Assembly: GCA_964630925.1 (NCBI GenBank)
Contig: CAZVZK010000181.1
Span: forward strand, 1 to 19,481
DNA length: 19,481 nt
Direction of reading: 5' to 3'
Source: RGDT01 sp964630925
GTDB taxonomy: Bacteria > Planctomycetota > Planctomycetia > Gemmatales > Gemmataceae
The notes beneath the pieces were generated by a model, which was not told the origin of the DNA, ran no database searches, and saw nothing but the letters and a program-made list of their open reading frames with translations. Made by a program: the position numbers and the translations under genes. Below are positions 7,829 to 13,933 of this stretch, in pieces. The first letter of the stretch is position 1. Each line of letters opens with the position of its first letter.

Positions 7829-8047
7829 TCACTTGCCGGACTTCTTCTGGAGCTCCTTGAAGTACTGCTCGATGACCGCGCGGTCCTTGGCGGGCATCGT
7901 CTTGGTCAGCTCGCGGAGGGCCGCGGCCCGCTCCTTCTCGGGGAGCTTGCCCCACATCTCCGCGATCTCCTTCACACGCTTCGTGTCAACCTGGCCAGTG
8001 CCATTGGCCGTCCCACCCATCGTGTCCATCATCGGCGATGAGGACAT
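7829..8047 (-). CDS. Small helical protein, probably the detached C-terminal tail of the 8108-8917 gene
   Basis: 72 residues from ATG 8047. The body after residue 20 is charged and helical (VKEIAEMWGKLPEKERAAAL, then LTKTMPAKDRAVIEQYF). It has no signal peptide and no Shine-Dalgarno (the bases upstream are GCCGGGCTCCGAC). It is in the same frame as the gene ending at 8108, and the sequence between the two ORFs reads as PNGGG, stop, PNGGQAPGSSPGSD. This looks like a Gly/Pro/Ser linker broken only by two TGA codons. From memory, planctomycete proteins often carry this LPEKER...YF tail at the end of a longer secreted protein, so I read it as a remnant or readthrough extension (inference). Translation as a separate protein by re-initiation is the alternative. 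Confidence 0.6.
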   Translation of the reverse strand: MSSSPMMDTMGGTANGTGQVDTKRVKEIAEMWGKLPEKERAAALRELTKTMPAKDRAVIEQYFKELQKKSGK

Positions 8048-8083
8048 GTCGGAGCCCGGCGAACTGCCGGGTGCTTGGCCGCC

Positions 8084-8119
8084 GTTCGGTCAGCCACCGC
8101 CGTTGGGTCAGCCACCGCC
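8084..8119. repeat. Two tandem 18-bp units, each carrying an in-frame TGA
   Basis: GTTCGGTCAGCCACCGCC (8084-8101) and GTTGGGTCAGCCACCGCC (8102-8119) differ at one base. Read on the minus strand in the frame of the flanking genes, each unit gives Gly-Gly-Gly-stop-Pro-Asn. The TGA codons lie at 8108-8110 and 8090-8092. Tandem duplication of a unit that already contained the stop is the simplest origin. Confidence 0.85.
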
Positions 8120-8917
8120 GGGGGGCGGGGGCTGCTTCGCCTTGTTCTCGAGCTCCTTGATCATCTCGTCGAGACGAACGAGGACCTCGCGCTGCTGCTT
8201 CTGGGTCTCCTTGCCGCCACGCTTGAGGTCGAGGCGGCGCTGGATGTTGCTCATCTTGCGGGCGACCCAGCCCAGGTCCTTCTCCTGCCAGGTGAGCATG
8301 TCGAAGTGCATCAGGGCGGCGACCATGCGGTAGCGCTCGGGGCTGTCGCCCACGTCCACCAGCAGGCGGTCGATGCTCTTGTCGGCGCCGTCCTTCAGCA
8401 TCAGGGCGTGCTCGCACACGGCCTTGAAGAAGAAGTAGGCGGCCGGGTCGACGGCGTCCTCGGCCTTGACGAGGGAGAGGGCCTCGAGGGCCTCCTCGTA
8501 CACCTTCCGCCCGGCCAGGGCGCGGCCGTAGGCCAGGGCCAGGGCGTTGCGGTAGAAGGCGGGGGCCTTCTTGTCGCTCAGGACGGCCGGGAGCGCGGTG
8601 GGCGCGTCGGCGTCCGCGTTGCGGGCCTGCTCCAGGATCTTGGCCGTCGCGGGCTCGCCCAGGATCAGGGTCTGTGCGACCTTGTCCATGAGCGGCGCGT
8701 CGGCCTCCCAGAGGGCCTTGAACCGTGCCAGGGTCGCGGCGTCGGCCTTCTTGGCCGTCAACCACGCTTCCGCCTGCTTCCGGGCCTCGGCGGCGTCCGC
8801 CTTGAGGCTACCGAAGGCTGAGGCGGCGTCCCTGGCCGGCTTTTTCCCGGCGTCGGCGCCGGCCATGCTCACGGCGAGCAGTGCCAGTCCGATGGCCGGG
8901 AGCCAGCGTGAGATCAT
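8108..8917 (-). CDS. Secreted alpha-helical protein of unknown function, ending at an in-frame TGA
   Basis: 269 residues from ATG 8917 (MISRWLPAIGLALLAVSMAGADA is a signal peptide). GGGGGAT lies upstream, and an upstream extension of the frame is not needed. After the signal the protein is almost entirely helical with alternating Ala/Lys/Glu/Leu. The spacing of segments such as AFYRNALALAYGRALAGRKVYEEALEAL (helices at ~150-180) is reminiscent of TPR-like hairpins, but I cannot assign a family. The C-terminal part (~225-255) is a charged coiled-coil-like helix, followed by QPPPPGGG and TGA. The same frame continues beyond two TGAs into the 72-residue ORF ending at 7829. Without the stops the protein would have 362 codons. 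It is the gene immediately after the Gly-Glu-Lys repeat protein on the same strand. Confidence 0.85.
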   Translation of the reverse strand: MISRWLPAIGLALLAVSMAGADAGKKPARDAASAFGSLKADAAEARKQAEAWLTAKKADAATLARFKALWEADAPLMDKVAQTLILGEPATAKILEQARNADADAPTALPAVLSDKKAPAFYRNALALAYGRALAGRKVYEEALEALSLVKAEDAVDPAAYFFFKAVCEHALMLKDGADKSIDRLLVDVGDSPERYRMVAALMHFDMLTWQEKDLGWVARKMSNIQRRLDLKRGGKETQKQQREVLVRLDEMIKELENKAKQPPPPGGG

Positions 8918-8979
8918 CACGTCATCCCCCTTCACGAATCGGGTTTGGGTGGAACAAAGGGATCGTCCTTGACGCCCGC

Positions 8980-9004
8980 CCGTGGGGGACACGATTCCCC
9001 ACGG
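8980..9004 (-). terminator. Hairpin downstream of the 9086 gene, candidate terminator
   Basis: CCGTGGGGGA and TTCCCCACGG form a 10-bp stem with one G-T wobble and a 5-base loop, about 80 bases after the TAA of the 9086-11914 gene and upstream of the 8917 start. No T-tract follows on the minus strand, so termination is only a possibility. Confidence 0.35.
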
Positions 9005-9085
9005 TGCGGGAAAGGCCCGACACGCCCCGATCCGATGGGAGCATGCCGGGCCTGTCTCCTCGACCGAGGTCAGCGCCCGCCATGG

Positions 9086-11914
9086 TTAGCGGCCGCCGCC
9101 CTCGTTCTTGCCGGTGGCGATGTCCTTGGTGACCTTGCCGATCTTCTGCTGGCGGTCGGCCAGGTCCTTCAGCTCGCCCTTGATGGACTCGTACTTCTCC
9201 TTCACCTTGCCGTCGGCGTCGGCGGCCGGCGGGGTGAGCTGCTCGCCCTTGTACTCCTTGCCGTACAGCTCGGTGCGGGCGTTGACGCGCTTCTGCATGG
9301 CGAAGATCATCTTGAGCTCGGCGAGCTGGTCGATGAGGCTCTTCTGCTGCGGGCCGCTCGGCTTGGGCTCGCCGGGCTTGGGCGGCGGGGACTTCATGTC
9401 CTTCTGCTGCTTCTTGAGGGCCTCGATCATCTCCTTGAGGGTCTCGATGATGTCGTTCTCGATGCGGATGGTGACCGCGCCGACGTCGGTCTTGCGGAGG
9501 CGGTTCATGACCGTCTCCATGTCCTTGCTGACCTGCTCGAAGACCTCGGCGAACGCCACGGCGCTGCCCTCGGTCTTGATGAGCTTGAGGGCCGCGTGCG
9601 CCTCGCGGAGGATCTCCTCCTCCTTGTCGCCTTCCTTGTTGGAGCGGGCCGCGTGGGCCAGCTCGGGCTTGCCGGACTTCTGCACGTCCTTGTCGAGGAC
9701 GACGGTGGCGTCGCGGACCTCGATCTGGAGGGCGAGCATGTAGCGGCAGCGCTTCTCGAGGTCGGCCAGGAGGCGCTCCAGCTCCTCCTCACGCATCTGC
9801 TTGAGCAGCTCCTCGAGCTTCTTCTTGGCCTTCTCGAGCTCCTCGATGGCCTTGCCCTGGTTGTCGCTGGCGTCGCCCTTCATGTCCTTCTTCAGGTCGT
9901 CCTCGGCCTGCTTCTGGTACTTGTTGGCGTCCTCGAGCTGCTTCTTGACGGGGTTGTCCTCCGGCGGCTTGTCGCCGCCCATGCCGCCCATGCCGCCGGG
10001 GCTCGGCTTGCCCTCACCGGGCTTGCCCATGCCGCCGCCCGGCTTGCCGCCGCCCGAGGAGGGCTTGCCGGCACCGGGCTTGCCGGCGCCGGGCTTGCCT
10101 TCGCCCTTGCCAGAGCCGGAGCCCTTGCCCTCGCTGGGCTTGCCTTCGCCGGGCTTGCCGCCGCCCTTGCCCTCGCCGCCCTTGCCCTCGCCCTTGCCGG
10201 GCTTGCCGGCGCCGCCCTTGCCCTCGCCGGCCTTGGGGTCGCCGCCCTTGCCCTCGCCCTTGCCGGGCTCGCCGCCCTTGCCGGCGCCGCCCTTGGCCTC
10301 GCCGGGCTTGCCGTCACCGGGCTTGCCGCCGCCCGGCTTGCCGTCGCCCTTGCCGGGCGTGCCGGGCTTGCCCTCGCCGGGCTTGCCGCCGCCGGCCTTG
10401 CCGTCGCCCTTGCCGGGCTTGCCTTCGCCGGGCTTGCCGGAGGAGGGCTTGCCTTCGCCCTTGCCCATGCCGCCCTTGCCCTCGCCGGCGGGCTTGCCGT
10501 CGCCCTTGCCGTCGCCGCCCTTGCCCTCGCCGGCCTTGCCGTCGCCGGAGCCTTCGCCGCCCTTGCCGTCGCCGCCCTTGCCTTCGCCGCCCTTGCCTTC
10601 GCCGCCCTTGCCGGAGCCGGGCTTGCCGTCGCCGCCCTTGCCCTCGCCGCCCTTGCCTTCGCCGGCGCCCTTGCCCTCGCCGCCCTTGCCCTCGCCCTTG
10701 CCTTCGCCGCCCTTGCCCTCGCCCTTGCCTTCGCCCTTGCCTTCGCCGCCCTTGCCCTCGCCGCCCTTGCCCTCACCGGGCTTGGCGTCGCCGCCCTTGG
10801 GGTCGCCCATGCCGGGCTTGCCCTCGCCGCCCTTGCCGTCGCCCTTCATCGGGTCGCCGCCCTTGGAGGGGTCGCCGCCCTTGCCCTCGCCGGCCTTGGG
10901 GTCACCGCCCTTGTCGCCCTTGCCGTCGCCGGGCTTGCCTTCGCCGCCCTTGTCGCCCTTGCCGTCGTCGCCCTTACCGGCGCCGGGCTTCTCGTCGCCG
11001 GGCTTGCCGGCCTCGCCGGCCTTGGGGTCGCCGCCCTTGCCCTCGCCGGCCTTGGGGTCCTTGGACTCGGCGCCGGGCTTGCCGTCGCCGGGCTTGTTCT
11101 CGCCGTCCTTGCCGCCGTCCTTGCCCTCGCCGGGCTTGCCCTCGCCCTTGGTGGGGTCGGAGTCCTTGCCCTCGCCGACGCGGCCCTCGCCCTTCTCCTT
11201 GGTGTCGTCCTTGCCCTCGCCCTTGGCGTCGCCGGCCTTGCCCTCGCCCTTGCCCTCGCCCTTCTTGTCGTCGTCCTTCTTGTCGCCGCCCTTCTTGCCG
11301 TCGGCCGTCTCCTTGGTCTCGTCGGAGACCTTCTTCTGGTCCTTACCGAGGTCCTCCTTGGACTTGCGGCCCATCTCGGTCTGGGCGCGGACACGCTCCT
11401 GCTTGGCGATCAGCTCCTTGAGCTGGTCGAGGAGGCGCTGGAGCTTGTCGGCCTCTTCCTTCTTGTTGGCGCCGTCGTCCTTGGCGAGGAGCGCGATGAT
11501 CTTCTGGAGGTCCTTGCGGAGCTCGCCGTTGTCGCGGATGGCGGCGGCGAGGACGTCGAGGTCCTTGTCGGCCTTCGGCTTGGTGAGCGCGTTGATGAGC
11601 GCGTCGAACTTGGCGCCGGTGCCGAGGTCGTTGGCGACCTTCAAGGCGTTGCGCAGGGACTTGGCCTTCTCCTTGTCGGCCTCGGTGCCGTTCTCGAGGC
11701 GGCCGGCCAGGATGGTGAGGCGCTGCACGAGCGACTCGAAGGCCCGCTTGAGCTGGGCCTCGTGCGTGGCGATGTCGCCGACGATGTCGCTGGCCTTGCC
11801 CCGGATCTCGGGGCCGTCGGCCTTGGCCTTCGGTTTCGGCGTGGTGTCGGCGAGGGCCGACACGGTGAATGCCAGCGAAAGGATCGCCAGCGATGCCAGC
11901 AGACGACGCAACAT
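9086..11914 (-). CDS. Large secreted coiled-coil protein with a ~440-residue Gly/Glu/Lys/Pro repeat
   Basis: 942 residues from ATG 11914, preceded by GGGAGGT about 10 bases upstream. The signal peptide is MLRRLLASLAILSLAFTVSALA. The frame is open to 12046 but that extension has no support. Residues ~35-205 are helical and charged (AQLKRAFESLVQRLTILAGR, LQRLLDQLKELIAKQERVRA). Residues ~208-647 are low complexity, built from GEGKG, GEGKP, GDGKP and GDPKA units. Residues ~650-942 are long helices (KKKLEELLKQMREEELERLL) ending in a motif I associate with planctomycete exported proteins, LIDQLAELKMIFAMQKRVN, plus ADRQQKIGKVTKDIA. No enzyme motif is visible. A rod-like or matrix-binding envelope role, possibly with tight binding to anionic polymers through Lys, is inference. 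It is the first large gene of the exported minus-strand set. Confidence 0.9.
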   Translation of the reverse strand: MLRRLLASLAILSLAFTVSALADTTPKPKAKADGPEIRGKASDIVGDIATHEAQLKRAFESLVQRLTILAGRLENGTEADKEKAKSLRNALKVANDLGTGAKFDALINALTKPKADKDLDVLAAAIRDNGELRKDLQKIIALLAKDDGANKKEEADKLQRLLDQLKELIAKQERVRAQTEMGRKSKEDLGKDQKKVSDETKETADGKKGGDKKDDDKKGEGKGEGKAGDAKGEGKDDTKEKGEGRVGEGKDSDPTKGEGKPGEGKDGGKDGENKPGDGKPGAESKDPKAGEGKGGDPKAGEAGKPGDEKPGAGKGDDGKGDKGGEGKPGDGKGDKGGDPKAGEGKGGDPSKGGDPMKGDGKGGEGKPGMGDPKGGDAKPGEGKGGEGKGGEGKGEGKGEGKGGEGKGEGKGGEGKGAGEGKGGEGKGGDGKPGSGKGGEGKGGEGKGGDGKGGEGSGDGKAGEGKGGDGKGDGKPAGEGKGGMGKGEGKPSSGKPGEGKPGKGDGKAGGGKPGEGKPGTPGKGDGKPGGGKPGDGKPGEAKGGAGKGGEPGKGEGKGGDPKAGEGKGGAGKPGKGEGKGGEGKGGGKPGEGKPSEGKGSGSGKGEGKPGAGKPGAGKPSSGGGKPGGGMGKPGEGKPSPGGMGGMGGDKPPEDNPVKKQLEDANKYQKQAEDDLKKDMKGDASDNQGKAIEELEKAKKKLEELLKQMREEELERLLADLEKRCRYMLALQIEVRDATVVLDKDVQKSGKPELAHAARSNKEGDKEEEILREAHAALKLIKTEGSAVAFAEVFEQVSKDMETVMNRLRKTDVGAVTIRIENDIIETLKEMIEALKKQQKDMKSPPPKPGEPKPSGPQQKSLIDQLAELKMIFAMQKRVNARTELYGKEYKGEQLTPPAADADGKVKEKYESIKGELKDLADRQQKIGKVTKDIATGKNEGGGR
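9975..11293. repeat. Minisatellite-like array of 12-15-bp units inside the 9086 gene
   Basis: The + strand is an almost unbroken run of variants of CCCTTGCCCTCGCCG and GGGCTTGCCGTCGCC, i.e. Gly-Glu-Gly-Lys-Gly or Gly-Lys-Pro-Gly-(Glu/Asp) when read on the minus strand. Synonymous variation between units (CTCGCC and TTCGCC) shows they are not all recent copies. Such arrays change length by slippage and are prone to assembly collapse. Confidence 0.9.
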
Positions 11915-12085
11915 GGTCCTGCTACCTCCCGGTATTCTCGTCCTGCGAGTCGGCGCGGCACTGCCGAGGCATCCCTCGTGGCGCGCGAATGCTCCACACA
12001 AAGACACATCACCAGACACGACGAGCGTGTGACACTGTTCCCACACTACAGGACGCGGCGGGCGGTGTCACGGGATTTCTGTTGC

Positions 12086-12703
12086 TCATCCGGGGGGCTT
12101 GACTGCCGTTCTGTACACTTTTACGTCCCGCCAGTCGCCGGTGTCGTCGAAGGAGCCGACGCCCACGCGGCCCCACTTGAAGGTGTCGTCCTCGGCGGTC
12201 ATGACCTTCTTGCCGTCGAAGAACACCTCGATGGACGCGCCCTTGCGGACGACCTTGATGTCGTGCCAGCCGTCGGTCCAGGCGGTGCCGTCGGTGCTGG
12301 TTTTGGAGATCTTCTTGCGGTCGGCCTTGTTGACGACGAAGACCTGGTTGGCGCGGTCATCGGCCTTCTTCGCGAGGTGGACGTAGTAGAAGCGGTCCGG
12401 CCCCTGATGGCCGAAGAAGACGCACAGGTCGCGGTGGCCGTAGTCCTTCACGGTGGAGCGGCACTTCGCCTCCAGCACGAAGCCGCCGACGACGAGGTCC
12501 TTCACGAGCGCGATGTTGAGGGGGCTGCGGTGGGGCGGCTTGTATTTGGACTGGGCGTGCTGGCTGAAGGCCTTGCCGTCCTTTGTGTCGATGACCTTCC
12601 AGGCTTTGGGGTCGGTGGGCTCCCAGCGCAGGGCACCTTTGGCGAAGTCGTCGGTGAAGAGGGGCGTGTCGGCGGCCAGGGCGAGGAGGACGGCGCAGAG
12701 CAT
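12086..12703 (-). CDS. Secreted concanavalin A-like protein (DUF1080/3-keto-disaccharide hydrolase-like fold)
   Basis: 205 residues from ATG 12703, which has GGAG seven bases upstream and opens a short hydrophobic leader (MLCAVLLALAA). Longer starts upstream add a non-hydrophobic, Arg/Pro-rich stretch and are rejected. The mature part follows the LamG/DUF1080 jelly-roll pattern: LFTDDFAKGALRWEP at the start, VGGFVLEAKCRS mid-strand, DLCVFFGHQGPDRFYYVHLA, WTDGWHDIKVVRKGASIEVF and GRVGVGSFDDTGDWRDVKVY at the end. In this fold some members hydrolyse 3-keto-disaccharides while many are binding modules of planctomycetes. The length fits a single domain. I cannot confirm catalytic residues, so the safe call is a sugar- or polysaccharide-related exported protein. 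It lies 171 bp upstream of the 11914 start on the same strand. Confidence 0.85.
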   Translation of the reverse strand: MLCAVLLALAADTPLFTDDFAKGALRWEPTDPKAWKVIDTKDGKAFSQHAQSKYKPPHRSPLNIALVKDLVVGGFVLEAKCRSTVKDYGHRDLCVFFGHQGPDRFYYVHLAKKADDRANQVFVVNKADRKKISKTSTDGTAWTDGWHDIKVVRKGASIEVFFDGKKVMTAEDDTFKWGRVGVGSFDDTGDWRDVKVYRTAVKPPG

Positions 12704-12859
12704 GGGGTGGCTCCGGGGGGGGGTTGTCTGCGACCCAGGGCTCCGCAAAGCCGTCGCCCTGGGCTTTACTCTCGTCGCCGAGGCGGCTCCAACAGCCAAC
12801 AGCCAGGGGACGTGCGGGTCGGGGTGCTGCCTGCCGCACCTGCCCCCGGCCTGGGTATC

Positions 12860-13072
12860 TTACAGGATAGGTGGGAGAAGGGGCCGGGGGGCCTCGGACG
12901 GCCACCGCATCTCGGACTGGACCGGGGGTATCAGGCAACCCACCGCCGCGTTCGCGGCCCACAGGAAGGCGGCGCCGAGCAGGGCCACGCCGTGGAGGAT
13001 GAGGGGCCGGGGCGTGTGGTGACCGTCGGGCGTTCTTGTGTCGCGAGGGCGTATGTGTAACGAGATCGTCAC
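12860..13072 (-). CDS. Possible small membrane protein (weak)
   Basis: A 70-codon frame beginning at GTG 13072 contains one convincing hydrophobic segment (LILHGVALLGAAFLWAANAA, then VGCLIPPVQ) and ends at TAA. A single membrane helix followed by a short polar tail is a common planctomycete small-protein layout. Against it are the GTG start, no clear Shine-Dalgarno, and an N-terminus translated from the 32-bp repeat (RPRDTRT). It could be a chance frame or the remnant of a longer gene. Confidence 0.25.
   Translation of the reverse strand: MTISLHIRPRDTRTPDGHHTPRPLILHGVALLGAAFLWAANAAVGCLIPPVQSEMRWPSEAPRPLLPPIL
13031..13062. repeat. 32-bp direct repeat, copy 1
   Basis: The sequence starts CGTTCTTGTGTCGCGAGGGC and matches copy 2 at 13507-13538 in 30 of 32 positions (A/T at repeat position 22, A/G at position 29). 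It lies 73 bp upstream of the small secreted gene at 13136. Confidence 0.85.
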
Positions 13073-13135
13073 GCCGTTTGCGTCCGCCGCCGCCGCAGTG
13101 GTATAACGGGCGCGCCCGTTCAGGAGTACGGCCCC

Positions 13136-13465
13136 ATGCGTCCCGCCGTCTGTTGTCTCTGTCTGGCTCTCTCGCTCGCCTCCCACGGCCTGGCTGCCCC
13201 GGCGCCGTTCGCGAAGCCCAACCCCAAACAGCCGCCCCTGACAGCCGAGCGTGTTCGCGTGCTCCTCCAGGAGAAGGAGCGCTTCTTTCACGTCAAGAGT
13301 ATCGAGCGGCGCGGGCGAGCGACGTGGGAGGTGGTCGGCATGACTGGCATCCCCTGGACCGATCCGGCGTGGACACTGCGGACTTTCCTGGTGTCCGAGG
13401 AGAGTGGCGGCGAAGGGCAGAAGTTGAAGGTCGTGGAGGTCGCCGCCCACGGTGTTCTCCGGTAA
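13136..13465 (+). CDS. Small secreted protein of unknown function
   Basis: 109 residues from ATG 13136, preceded by AGGAG nine bases upstream. Residues 1-20 (MRPAVCCLCLALSLASHGLA) form a signal peptide, possibly with a lipobox-free cleavage at GLA-AP. A Pro/Lys-rich stretch follows (APAPFAKPNPKQPPL), then a mixed alpha/beta domain of ~75 residues: AERVRVLLQEKERFFHVKSI, WEVVGMTGIPW and LKVVEVAAHGVLR. I do not recognise the family. It is one of only three plus-strand genes in the window and is bracketed by the two copies of the 32-bp repeat. Confidence 0.7.
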   Translation: MRPAVCCLCLALSLASHGLAAPAPFAKPNPKQPPLTAERVRVLLQEKERFFHVKSIERRGRATWEVVGMTGIPWTDPAWTLRTFLVSEESGGEGQKLKVVEVAAHGVLR

Positions 13466-13506
13466 GCGGGGTTCGGCCAAGGACCCCAGCAATGGTGATT
13501 TGACCA

Positions 13507-13538
13507 CGTTCTTGTGTCGCGAGGGCGTTTGTGTAGCG
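13507..13538. repeat. 32-bp direct repeat, copy 2
   Basis: Second copy of the repeat at 13031-13062 (30 of 32 identical), 41 bp after the stop of the small secreted gene. The distance from copy to copy is 476 bp. The rest of 13466-13597 holds no supported gene. Confidence 0.85.
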
Positions 13539-13597
13539 CCCCCGTGGCCGTCGGCAGGGCCGCACGGCGATACCTTAGGCCGAGGCCGTCACCCCGC

Positions 13598-13873
13598 TCA
13601 TTTTCTCTCCCCGTGAGCATCCTGCGGGGGGGGGCCGCCCGTCCGCCACCTCGCGATGTAATCGTGGACGAGCGACGCCGACAGGTGCGCCGCGAAGCAG
13701 ACGAAGAAGTAGACCTCCGGCTCCATCCCCAGCGGCCGCGGGTCGAGCGGGTCGTTGGGGGCCTCGGCGATCGGTTCGATTTCAACGCCGTCCAGCGGAT
13801 TTGCGAGCAAGTTGTTTCGCAGCATGGTCATCTGCGACACCGGGCCGGACACCTTCACACGCTCGAGCGACAT
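13598..13873 (-). CDS. Small 91-residue protein, EACC-like layout (tentative)
   Basis: 91 residues from ATG 13873. A GTG at 13879 overlaps the ribosome-binding site and is less likely. No signal peptide. Predicted order by eye: strand (RVKVSG), helix (MTMLRNNLLANP), strand (GVEIEPIAE), a Pro-rich turn (PNDPLDPRPLGM), then a hydrophobic strand-helix (EVYFFVCFAAHLSASLVHDYIARWR) broken here as EVYFFVCFAAHL and SASLVHDYIARWR, and a polar tail. This order and size resemble the effector-associated constant component (EACC) proteins described in bacterial conflict systems, but I can align no diagnostic motif, so this is inference. It begins 60 bp after the stop of the HExxH gene, on the same strand, and is very probably co-transcribed with it. 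Confidence 0.75.
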   Translation of the reverse strand: MSLERVKVSGPVSQMTMLRNNLLANPLDGVEIEPIAEAPNDPLDPRPLGMEPEVYFFVCFAAHLSASLVHDYIARWRTGGPPPQDAHGERK

Positions 13874-13878
13874 GGCCA

Positions 13879-13884
13879 CCTCCT
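13879..13884 (-). promoter_or_regulatory. Strong Shine-Dalgarno that decides the start of the 13598-13873 gene
   Basis: AGGAGG on the minus strand, five bases (TGGCC) before ATG 13873. It is the best ribosome-binding site in the window. The in-frame GTG at 13877-13879 overlaps it and cannot use it. Confidence 0.75.
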
Positions 13885-13933
13885 GGAGGTGAAAGGGGGA
13901 ACTGGAGGCCCCGACGGGGTGGGGCTCGGGCGG

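Larger units (their letters stand above)
12704..13135. other. 432-bp gap with only a weak small ORF and one repeat copy
   Basis: Between the divergent starts at 12703 (-) and 13136 (+). The 5' regions of both genes must lie here. Apart from the weak frame at 12860-13072 and the first copy of a 32-bp direct repeat at 13031-13062, I see no RNA gene, riboswitch or recognisable promoter. The segment 12710-12730 is a G-run directly upstream of the 12703 gene. Confidence 0.5.

Noticed and set aside
8084..8119. TGA decoded as an amino acid (alternative code or selenocysteine)
   Set aside because: TGA ends most other genes in the window, and no selenocysteine-insertion hairpin is evident next to either codon.
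9975..11293. Collagen-like domain
   Set aside because: Glycine does not hold a regular every-third-residue register; the units are mainly four or five residues long.
9801..12032. A 743-codon plus-strand frame of PSPPLPS repeats resembling a cell-wall protein
   Set aside because: Also the complement of the same repeat array. The minus-strand reading has a signal peptide, a good ribosome-binding site and structured helical ends, which this one lacks.
8945..13060. A 1371-codon plus-strand open frame, Leu/Ala-rich
   Set aside because: It is antisense to the Gly-Glu-Lys repeat gene and its neighbours; the LALAGLA pattern is the complement of GEGK codons and no stop arises because TTA/CTA/TCA codons are rare on the sense strand.
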